From NCBI GenBank assembly GCA_017161665.1, contig JADFCT010000265.1, forward strand, positions 1 through 5,136: 5,136 bases of DNA. Direction: 5' to 3'. A program made the translations under genes and the position numbers. This document shows, piece by piece, positions 1 through 5,136 of the stretch. Origin of the DNA: Candidatus Sumerlaeota bacterium. GTDB taxonomy: Bacteria > Sumerlaeota > Sumerlaeia > JADFCT01. A model generated the notes under the pieces. It was not told the origin of the DNA. It did not search any database and saw only the letters and a program-made list of their open reading frames with translations. The number at the start of each line of letters is the position of its first letter. Position 1 is the stretch's first letter.

Positions 1-308
1 GGCAAATCGACATTTCCTCCGAAGAAATCCGCGAGGCCCTGGCCGAACCGATCTCGATCATCGTCGATGCCGTCAAAAGCGTGCTGGAAAAGACCCCCCC
101 CGAACTCGCTGCCGACATCGCCAGCGCCGGGATCGTTATGGCCGGCGGCGGATCGCAACTCCGCGGTCTGGACAGCGTGATCCATGCAGAGACGGGCCTG
201 CCGGTCCGGTTGTGTGAATCACCTGAAACGGCCATCGTCATGGGAACAGGCACCACCCTGGACTTCATCGACCTGATCTCGAAACTCGAAGATTTTCACA
301 CGCATTGA
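1..308 (+). CDS. mreB: Rod shape-determining protein MreB, C-terminal part (5' end outside window)
   Basis: MreB is the bacterial actin homologue. It polymerises under the inner membrane and directs the lateral cell-wall synthesis complex. About the last 101 residues are visible, in the frame beginning at base 3 and ending at a TGA at 306-308. The run from VDAVKSVLEKTPPELAADIA through GIVMAGGGSQLRGLD to the MGTG segment matches the well-conserved end of MreB. The glycine-rich GIVMAGGG stretch belongs to the actin-fold nucleotide-binding site. The family is usually about 340 residues, so roughly 70% of the gene lies upstream of the window. mreC follows after 58 bases on the same strand, the classical mre order. 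The polar C-terminal tail (LISKLEDFHTH) is unremarkable. Identification is essentially certain; the start cannot be seen. Confidence 0.96.
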   Translation, partial: QIDISSEEIREALAEPISIIVDAVKSVLEKTPPELAADIASAGIVMAGGGSQLRGLDSVIHAETGLPVRLCESPETAIVMGTGTTLDFIDLISKLEDFHTH

Positions 309-314
309 CACGGC

Positions 315-348
315 GGCCCCGTTCTCCCACGGGGCCTGACCCGTTTTT
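315..348 (+). terminator. Hairpin with T-run between mreB and mreC; possible attenuator or partial terminator
   Basis: A perfect 8-bp GC-rich stem (GGCCCCGT at 315-322 paired with ACGGGGCC at 329-336) encloses a 6-base loop. Five Ts follow at 344-348, but only after a 7-base gap. The T-run is on the + strand side only, so it would act on mreB transcripts. The distance from stem to T-run makes it a weaker-than-ideal intrinsic terminator. Partial termination, or 3'-end protection of an mreB-only message, is plausible. This is inference from sequence only. Confidence 0.5.
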
Positions 349-357
349 GCGCCAATT

Positions 358-362
358 GGGGA
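358..362 (+). promoter_or_regulatory. Weak ribosome binding site of mreC
   Basis: GGGGA lies four bases before the ATG at 367. The match to the anti-Shine-Dalgarno sequence is partial and the spacing is short. It nevertheless supports this ATG, which also gives the expected MreC N-terminus: a few basic residues followed by a membrane segment. Confidence 0.4.
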
Positions 363-366
363 TCCC

Positions 367-1443
367 ATGAGTCGGAAAATACGTGTATGGATCGATTGGC
401 TGCTCCTGGGAGTCATCCTGTTCTGGTCCACCACCCTGATGGTCCAGTCCCGACGCCCATGGACGGAGCGCGGTCTGCTGGGCCAGTCCCTGATCGTCCT
501 GATTTCCCCCGTCCTCAAATTCAACGCCTCCGTCCGGTGGCAGACGAGTGAATTCATTACCTCCATCCTCGAAGGCCGCCGGCTTTATTCCCTTCAACGG
601 GCGTATGAAAAAGAAATCGATCGCCTGAATCTGGAACTCACCTATACCAGTGATACGGTCATTCGGCTCGAACGCATTACGGAAATGATCGTCGCTGGCG
701 ACACCCTGCCCGATGGGGTTCGCAGCACGTCTCACATCGCCCAGCTGAAACAGGAACTCAAGGCCACTTCCCGCATGGCCACGCAACTAATGGAAGCGAC
801 CAGTATCAAGGTTCCCCCGCTGGATGCGGATTTTGAGCCCATCCTCGCGCTGGTGTGCGGAGGCGATCGCGACGGCATCGGTCAGGGCCTGCTGATCTCC
901 CGTGGCGCCAACTACGGCATCGCGCCCGGGATGCCCGTCCTCTACAGTGGCAATATCCTGATCGGTATTGTGCGGGATGTGACCACACCCACAGCCTATG
1001 TGCAATTGCTGTCCGATCCCAACTCCCACGTGGCCGCGCGCCTTCACAATTCCCGCCGCCTGGGCGTCGTCAGCGGCGTGGGCGGCGGCCACCATCGGCT
1101 GGAGTTTCTGGCCCGCGTACAGACTTCTGTTCAGGCCGACAATGAGATGCTCGTGACAAGCGGCCTGACCGGATCGCTTTTCCCCGGCGGCCTGCTCATC
1201 GGGAAACTGGTAGGCAGCCGAATCAATGAATCGGGAAAAATGGTCGGCGACGTCGAACCGGCCCTGGATTATTCCACCCTCGAAGAAGTCACCGTGCTGG
1301 TGTCCCGATCCGGCCCACGTCCCCCGGTCCGGCTCCCCGGCGCCAAAGGCGCCGCCACGCCTCCGGCCACCCCTCCGCCCACTCCCACATTCGAGGCGAC
1401 GACGCCAGCGGCCACCGGCCCACCGACACCGCCCCCTTCCTGA
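367..1443 (+). CDS. mreC: Rod shape-determining protein MreC
   Basis: MreC is a bitopic membrane protein that links cytoplasmic MreB to the periplasmic wall-elongation machinery (MreD, RodA, PBP2). The 358-residue product has a basic start (MSRKIR). One membrane segment follows at about residues 11-27 (LLLGVILFW core), then a predicted helical, probably coiled-coil region at about 73-145. The periplasmic beta-domain spans about 156-315. It includes the family-typical stretches GLLISRGANYGIAPGMPV (175-191), YVQLLSDPNSHVAARL (211-226) and TSGLTGSLFPGGLLIGKL (264-281). Residues from about 316 to the end form a proline-, threonine- and alanine-rich low-complexity tail that is not part of the conserved domain. 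mreB lies just upstream. The next gene, ygiQ, is convergent and its stop is only 17 bases away, so mreD is not adjacent. The start is supported by the membrane anchor and a modest ribosome binding site. Family assignment is firm. Confidence 0.94.
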   Translation: MSRKIRVWIDWLLLGVILFWSTTLMVQSRRPWTERGLLGQSLIVLISPVLKFNASVRWQTSEFITSILEGRRLYSLQRAYEKEIDRLNLELTYTSDTVIRLERITEMIVAGDTLPDGVRSTSHIAQLKQELKATSRMATQLMEATSIKVPPLDADFEPILALVCGGDRDGIGQGLLISRGANYGIAPGMPVLYSGNILIGIVRDVTTPTAYVQLLSDPNSHVAARLHNSRRLGVVSGVGGGHHRLEFLARVQTSVQADNEMLVTSGLTGSLFPGGLLIGKLVGSRINESGKMVGDVEPALDYSTLEEVTVLVSRSGPRPPVRLPGAKGAATPPATPPPTPTFEATTPAATGPPTPPPS

Positions 1444-1460
1444 CACAGCCCCCCAACGAT

Positions 1461-3281
1461 TCAACGGCGGTTCCTGGGTTTCCCTTTGGCGCGCGTGGGC
1501 GCGCCCTTTTTCTGGTGACGCCCCCCCACTCCGCCCGTAATGGCGTTTTTCTCCGCCCGCCGGGCGCGGTCCGATTGAGGTACCGGAATGGGACACAGAC
1601 TTTCGGGATCCAGTCCCGTATAATACTGCGCAGTGGACAACGTCATGGGGGAGGGAATAAATTCCTGAGCCTGCTCCACACGCAGTCCCCGTTCACGCAA
1701 GACGCGCCGCAACCCCTCCGCCGCCTCGGGATCGGCCCCGGGATGCCCGGCGATAAAGTAAGGCAGAACGTACTGTTCCTTTCCCGCAGACTTCGAAATG
1801 CGCTCAAAGGTCTCACAAAACTGGTCAAAGACTTCAAAGGGAGGCTTCCGCATCAGTCGCAACACCGACGGCGTCGCATGTTCGGGCGCGATCTTGAGAT
1901 GGCCGCTCACGTGATGCCGTGTCAGTTCCTCCAGATACTTGATATCCAGAAGCGCCAGATCATGGCGAATACCCGACCCGATAAACACGTGCTTGACGCC
2001 CGGCAGTTCCCGGACGGCGCGGAGCAGTTCAATCTGCGCCCGATGGTTGGTGTTCAATGAGGGGCACACATTCGGATACAGGCAGGACGGACGCTGACAT
2101 TTCGACGACGCTTTGTCCGACGAACAGCCCAGCGCGTACATATTGGCCGTCGGACCGCCCAGGTCGCTGATCGTTCCGCGGAAATCGGAGGACTGTATCA
2201 GCCGACGCGCCTCACGCAAAACAGACGCCTTGCTGCGGGATTGGATGAATTTTCCCTGATGGCTTCCCAATGCGCAAAAAGCGCAACCGCCGAAACACCC
2301 ACGAACCACCACGATCGAATGACGGACGGACTCCAGCGCCGGAACGGCTTGCGTATAAGCCGGATGGGGACGGCGCGTAAAGGGTTGCTCATAAATCCGG
2401 TCGAGTTCCTCCGACGCCAACGGCAGGGACGGCGGATGAACCACCACTTCGCGGTCCCCATGGCGCTGAAGCAGGGGCGCCCCACACCAGGGATTTTGGC
2501 GCCGCTCGTTCTCGAGCGCGGCGCGCATAAAGGCCTCTTTGTCCGAAGCCACTTCCTCAAAGGACGGCAATCGAACCGCCTCCGGGCCAACCAAGTCGCT
2601 CGCCGCCTCGGGACGCAACGCCTGAACCGTGCCGCGAATTCCGTCCAGCGGCTCCCCCACCCGCAACCGTCGGGCGATTTCGACGATCGGTCGCTCCCCC
2701 ATGCCATAGACCAGCAGATCCGCCTTGGAATCCAGGAGAACGGACCGCCGGACGCGATCCGTCCAGTAGTCATAATGCGCCAGGCGCCGAAGACTGGCCT
2801 CAATGCCGCCAATCACGACGGGCAGTCCGGGAAACAGGCGCCGGACGAGATTCGTATAAACAATAACGGCCCGCTTGGGCCGACCGGGATCGCCGGGCGT
2901 CGGATCGCTTCGCCCGCCAGGCGCATACGGATCATCCCGGCGAACCCGCCGGGCCGCCGTATAGAGCGACAGCATGGAATCAACACAACCGGCCGTCACC
3001 CCCGCGAAAAGCAAGGGCCGCCCCATATCCGTCCACTCCGCCCCCGGCGGCCTGGACGAATCCCAGGACGGCCGAGCCAACACGCCCACACGCCATCCCT
3101 CGGCTTCCAGCAGACGGCCCAGCAAGGCCACCCCCCAGGCGGGATGATCCACATAGGCGTCTCCCGTCACCAACAGAATATCCAAGGCGTCCCAGCCACG
3201 CCGATCCATATCCTGCCGACTCATGGGCAGCGGTTCGGGCAAAGAAATGCGCGGTGGGGATGATTGGTCTGAAGAGCACAT
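1461..3281 (-). CDS. ygiQ: YgiQ family (UPF0313) radical SAM protein
   Basis: This is a radical S-adenosylmethionine enzyme of the YgiQ family, whose reaction is unknown. From the chosen start it has 606 residues. The N-terminal family domain opens with LPMSRQDMDRRGWD and LVTGDAYVDHPAWG (about 19-50) and includes GGIEASLRRLAHYDYW (about 158-173). The radical SAM core carries CFGGCAFC (Cys329, 333, 336), a CX3CX2C site for the 4Fe-4S cluster and SAM. SDLGGPTANMY follows at about 372-382. A second cysteine set (Cys386, 395, 400, 406; spacing X8, X4, X5) comes next, then LKIAPEH (about 462-468) and GKEQYVLPYFIAGHPG (500-515). The end is a lysine/arginine-rich tail. The E. coli protein is longer (over 700 residues), mainly because of a central insertion absent here. 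The open frame extends upstream to 3470, but that part overlaps the glycosyltransferase and does not resemble the family. The ATG at 3281 has GAGG five bases upstream. The gene follows the glycosyltransferase after 25 bases, probably in one transcript. Confidence 0.95.
   Translation of the reverse strand: MCSSDQSSPPRISLPEPLPMSRQDMDRRGWDALDILLVTGDAYVDHPAWGVALLGRLLEAEGWRVGVLARPSWDSSRPPGAEWTDMGRPLLFAGVTAGCVDSMLSLYTAARRVRRDDPYAPGGRSDPTPGDPGRPKRAVIVYTNLVRRLFPGLPVVIGGIEASLRRLAHYDYWTDRVRRSVLLDSKADLLVYGMGERPIVEIARRLRVGEPLDGIRGTVQALRPEAASDLVGPEAVRLPSFEEVASDKEAFMRAALENERRQNPWCGAPLLQRHGDREVVVHPPSLPLASEELDRIYEQPFTRRPHPAYTQAVPALESVRHSIVVVRGCFGGCAFCALGSHQGKFIQSRSKASVLREARRLIQSSDFRGTISDLGGPTANMYALGCSSDKASSKCQRPSCLYPNVCPSLNTNHRAQIELLRAVRELPGVKHVFIGSGIRHDLALLDIKYLEELTRHHVSGHLKIAPEHATPSVLRLMRKPPFEVFDQFCETFERISKSAGKEQYVLPYFIAGHPGADPEAAEGLRRVLRERGLRVEQAQEFIPSPMTLSTAQYYTGLDPESLCPIPVPQSDRARRAEKNAITGGVGGRHQKKGAPTRAKGKPRNRR
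1488..1511 (+). terminator. Rho-independent terminator of mreC, inside the 3' end of ygiQ
   Basis: A perfect 7-bp stem (GGCGCGC at 1488-1494 with GCGCGCC at 1499-1505) has a four-base GTGG loop. One C and then five Ts (1507-1511) follow on the + strand. It begins 45 bases after the mreC stop. It works only in the + direction, because no T-run flanks the stem on the - strand. It lies within the last codons of the opposite-strand ygiQ, in the part encoding its basic C-terminal tail. Confidence 0.75.
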
Positions 3282-3286
3282 AAGCG

Positions 3287-3290
3287 CCTC
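3287..3290 (-). promoter_or_regulatory. Ribosome binding site that decides the ygiQ start
   Basis: On the - strand GAGG lies five bases before the ATG ending at 3281, inside the 25-base gap after the glycosyltransferase stop. It favours this start over the upstream ATG at 3470, which would overlap the glycosyltransferase by 164 bases. The next internal candidate, the ATG at 3224 (MSRQDMD), lies at a position aligned to the interior of known YgiQ proteins. Confidence 0.6.
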
Positions 3291-3306
3291 GGGCGCGCGC
3301 GCAGGA

Positions 3307-4107
3307 TCAGCGGTCGGTTGTGGAATCAGAGGCGCCGGCGACCCGTCGCGCGCGGTGACGGGCTTGGCGACGCAACCGGCGGCCATGATAAATGAGTTTG
3401 AGGGTGGCCAATGCTGTGGTAAACAGAGGCAGGGCGCTTTGTCCGCCCTTGAGGTCATAACGCAACACAAAAGGAATCTCTTCGATTCTCTCCGTCAGCG
3501 AAGACAGTTTGATCAGAATTTCATCCGTACAGGCGAATCCCCGGCGTTCGATGAGCCGGTCGCCGAAAACAGCCATCGCCTGGCGGAGCAAGCCCACGCG
3601 ATAGGCGCGATAGCCACAGGTATAATCCCGAACCCCGGGCACGGGCAGGAACCAGCTGAACAGTCGGCGGGCCACCGCGCTGAGAAACCGCCGGAAGGGC
3701 GGCACGCCCTGTTGACGCGAACCGGGCTGATAACGCGAGGCAATGACCATGTCCGCCCCCGCGCGAATTCGATCCAGCATTTCAGGAATATACGAAGGCG
3801 AGTGCGTGTCGTCCGCATCCATACAGACAACCATATCGTCGTCCGATTCGGCCAAGGCCAGGGCTTCTTGAAAACCGCTCAGGATCGCCGGCCCCAGGCC
3901 GCGATTGCCATTGTGACAGATTATCCGAATCGGCAGGCGCGTCGCGTGATCTTCAAGAACCGACTGTGTCCCGTCCACGCTGCCGTCATTGACGGTGATC
4001 AGGGTGAACGACGCGCTCTCTTTCCCGATTAAATCCGAAAAATGATCCAGAAGCGGGGGGAGGCTCTTCTCTTCATTGTAACAGGGCAGGCAGACATACA
4101 CGCTCAT
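3307..4107 (-). CDS. Family 2 glycosyltransferase, polyprenyl-phosphate mannose synthase-like
   Basis: This 266-residue GT-A fold enzyme transfers a sugar from a nucleotide donor, probably to a polyprenyl-phosphate at the inner face of the membrane. The start MSVYVCLPCYNEEKSL is the usual first strand and CYNEE motif of the family. VNDGSVDGT (39-47) supplies the nucleotide-binding aspartate. MDADDTHSP (96-104) holds the DXD-type metal site. SRYQPGS (124-130), RRFLS (139-143) and VRDYTCGYRAYR (159-170) match the pattern of dolichol/polyprenyl-phosphate mannose synthases. A KGGQS segment (220-224) is followed by a strongly basic tail with no membrane helices, so the protein is probably soluble or peripheral. 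The sugar and acceptor cannot be read from the sequence; glucose or aminoarabinose transferases of the same family remain possible. It lies 60 bases after dnaJ with a terminator-like hairpin between them, and 25 bases before ygiQ. The ribosome binding site is weak (GAG four bases before the ATG). Confidence 0.92.
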   Translation of the reverse strand: MSVYVCLPCYNEEKSLPPLLDHFSDLIGKESASFTLITVNDGSVDGTQSVLEDHATRLPIRIICHNGNRGLGPAILSGFQEALALAESDDDMVVCMDADDTHSPSYIPEMLDRIRAGADMVIASRYQPGSRQQGVPPFRRFLSAVARRLFSWFLPVPGVRDYTCGYRAYRVGLLRQAMAVFGDRLIERRGFACTDEILIKLSSLTERIEEIPFVLRYDLKGGQSALPLFTTALATLKLIYHGRRLRRQARHRARRVAGASDSTTDR

Positions 4108-4127
4108 AGCGCTCGGCTCGCAAGAAG

Positions 4128-4154
4128 AAAACGGCCCGGATGAAAACCGGCGCC
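4128..4154 (-). terminator. Probable intrinsic terminator after dnaJ
   Basis: Read on the - strand, GGCGCCGG (4154-4147) pairs with CCGGGCC (4139-4133), leaving one bulged G. This gives a 7-bp stem with a 7-base loop. A G and a T-rich tract (TTTTCTTCTT, about 4131-4122) follow. It begins 13 bases after the dnaJ stop and ends before the glycosyltransferase. The bulge and the interrupted T-run make it moderate in strength. Some readthrough into the downstream genes is possible. Confidence 0.55.
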
Positions 4155-4167
4155 TGCGCGCGGGGGA

Positions 4168-5136
4168 CTACCCCATCACGTCTTTTTTCAATTGATCGAA
4201 GGAATCGCGCAAATGACCAAAGAATCCTTTTTTCTTCCCATTCAGCGTCGGCAACTCCTCATTCGTCTCCGCCAACTGCTGAAACAATTCCCGCTGCGCC
4301 TCGCTCAGACGCTCCGGGGTATAGACAATGACCCGCACATAGAGATCGCCATACTTTTGCGGATTGCGCAGGGACGGCATCCCGCGCTCTCGGATGCGGA
4401 ACACCTTGTGCGTCTGTGTCCCGGGCGGAATCGTCAGTTCCTGGTCGCCATGAAACGACGGCGCCATGGTCGTGCCTCCCAGGGCCGCCTGGGAAAAACT
4501 GATCGGCACCTCACAGATCAGATCCTCGCCCTCGCGGCGAAAGCGCGCGTCCTCTTCCACATTGATGATCGCGTAAAGATCCCCACGGGGACCGCCCTTC
4601 ACGCCCGCCTCGCCTTCCCCTGACAGACGCAATTTCATCCCATGCTCGACACCGGCCGGGACATTGACCTTGAGTTTGGAACGCACGTTCACCCGACCGT
4701 GGCCCGAACACTCCTTGCAAGGGGTGTCAATAATGGAACCCGAGCCGCCGCAACGGTCACACGTCGTGTTGATGCTGAAAAAACCCTGCGTCATACGGAG
4801 CTGACCGTGCCCATTACACTGCGGACAGGTCCGCGGCGACGATCCCGGTCCGGCGCCTGAACCGTCACAGGTCTCACATTCCTCCAGACGGGTCAACGAC
4901 AGCGTCGTTTCCGTCCCCTTGAACGATTCCTCCAGCGAAATCTGAAGGGAAACGCGCAAATCGCGGCCTCGGTTCGCCGTGCGCTGACTGCGGCCCCCGC
5001 CAAAAAAGGAACTGAACACATCGCCCAGAATATCATCGAAGTCCCCGAAGTGCGTAAAATCACTCCACTGGAACCCACCGGAACCGAAGGTGCTGCCCAA
5101 CCCCTCAAAGCCATAACGGTTATAGCGCTCCCGCTT
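4168..5136 (-). CDS. dnaJ: Chaperone protein DnaJ (Hsp40), lacking only its J-domain start (5' end outside window)
   Basis: DnaJ is the co-chaperone that delivers unfolded proteins to DnaK and stimulates its ATPase. The 322 visible residues begin with KRERYNRYGFEG, the end of the J-domain, so the helix carrying HPD lies outside the window. A Gly/Phe-rich linker follows (GSTFGSGGF to SSFFGGG, about 14-48). The zinc domain has all four CXXCXGXG repeats: CETCDGSG, CPQCNGHG, CDRCGGSG and CKECSGHG (first cysteines at about visible residues 87, 104, 126 and 140). Next come the substrate-binding beta-domains, with VPAGVEHGMKLRLSGEGEAG, a PRGDLY segment and IPPGTQTHKVFRIRERGMP. The lysine-rich end (NGKKKGFFGHL...) is typical of many bacterial DnaJ tails. 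With about 55 missing residues the whole would be near the usual 370-380. It is a complete type I DnaJ as far as seen. The frame is open to the window edge; the TTG at 5100 is an internal leucine codon, not a start. grpE or dnaK may lie upstream outside the window. Confidence 0.97.
   Translation of the reverse strand, partial: KRERYNRYGFEGLGSTFGSGGFQWSDFTHFGDFDDILGDVFSSFFGGGRSQRTANRGRDLRVSLQISLEESFKGTETTLSLTRLEECETCDGSGAGPGSSPRTCPQCNGHGQLRMTQGFFSINTTCDRCGGSGSIIDTPCKECSGHGRVNVRSKLKVNVPAGVEHGMKLRLSGEGEAGVKGGPRGDLYAIINVEEDARFRREGEDLICEVPISFSQAALGGTTMAPSFHGDQELTIPPGTQTHKVFRIRERGMPSLRNPQKYGDLYVRVIVYTPERLSEAQRELFQQLAETNEELPTLNGKKKGFFGHLRDSFDQLKKDVMG

Noticed and set aside
1338..1354. Perfect 7-bp palindrome with AAA loop inside the mreC tail
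   Set aside because: No T-run lies on either side and it falls in repetitive GCC/GGC codons for Gly, Ala and Pro. It is best explained by base composition.
787..1596. 269-codon open frame on the - strand opposite mreC
   Set aside because: It is antisense to mreC and also overlaps the ygiQ end in another frame. Its composition is Gly/Arg/Ala-rich without motifs. I also considered whether it continued a frameshifted YgiQ C-terminus, but nothing in it resembles the YgiQ tail.
2241..3263. 340-codon open frame on the + strand opposite ygiQ
   Set aside because: It lies fully antisense to the clearly recognisable ygiQ. Its product is rich in Arg, Pro, Gly and Gln with no recognisable fold. This is the usual shadow frame of GC-rich coding DNA.
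3342..3363. CCCGTC/GACGGG inverted repeat near the end of the glycosyltransferase gene
   Set aside because: It has a short stem, a GC-rich loop and no T-run, and lies inside an intact coding region. There is no support for a regulatory role.
3282..3470. N-terminal extension of YgiQ to the ATG at 3470
   Set aside because: The extra 63 residues overlap the glycosyltransferase coding region by 164 bases and have no similarity to YgiQ N-termini. A ribosome binding site supports the ATG at 3281 instead.
3223..4032. 269-codon open frame on the + strand opposite the glycosyltransferase
   Set aside because: It is antisense to an intact family 2 glycosyltransferase. It has no family-like motifs and overlaps the starts of well-supported features.
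1..5136. A novel defence, mobile or RNA-based system
   Set aside because: All five genes belong to known housekeeping or widespread families. There are no repeat arrays, integrase or transposase motifs, tRNA-like sites or gene-free stretches able to hold a structured RNA gene of notable size.

Overview
This is an ordinary bacterial chromosomal stretch, GC-rich by eye and tightly packed. It holds five protein-coding genes in two convergent groups. On the + strand are the 3' end of mreB and a complete mreC, both rod-shape and cell-wall elongation genes. On the - strand, in transcription order, are dnaJ (5' end outside the window), a family 2 glycosyltransferase resembling polyprenyl-phosphate mannose synthases, and a YgiQ-type radical SAM protein. 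MreC with an N-terminal membrane anchor and a periplasmic domain suggests a rod-shaped bacterium that makes peptidoglycan. The sequence alone does not fix the phylum. A deep Gram-negative lineage such as the PVC group is possible, but that is a low-confidence guess.

Layout. Positions 1-308 hold the mreB C-terminus. Positions 309-366 are a spacer with a perfect 8-bp hairpin. Positions 367-1443 hold mreC. Then 17 bases (1444-1460) separate the mreC stop from the ygiQ stop. ygiQ runs on the - strand from a preferred start at 3281 down to 1461. A 25-base gap follows, then the glycosyltransferase (4107 down to 3307). A 60-base spacer with a terminator-like hairpin follows, then dnaJ (window edge at 5136 down to 4168). 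No gene-free stretch exceeds 60 bases. I see no tRNA, rRNA, insertion sequence, CRISPR array or phage element.

How the genes relate. mreB and mreC act together: cytoplasmic MreB filaments are linked to the periplasmic wall-synthesis machinery through MreC. The hairpin between them could reduce mreC transcription relative to mreB. mreD, the usual third gene, does not follow mreC. The likely intrinsic terminator for mreC lies inside the last codons of the oppositely oriented ygiQ. The glycosyltransferase and ygiQ are probably co-transcribed, whereas dnaJ appears to end at its own terminator. No functional link between dnaJ, the glycosyltransferase and ygiQ is evident.

I found no convincing undescribed system. 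The points most worth a second look are the overlapping terminator and coding region, the missing mreD, the mreB-mreC hairpin and a second four-cysteine cluster in the YgiQ protein.
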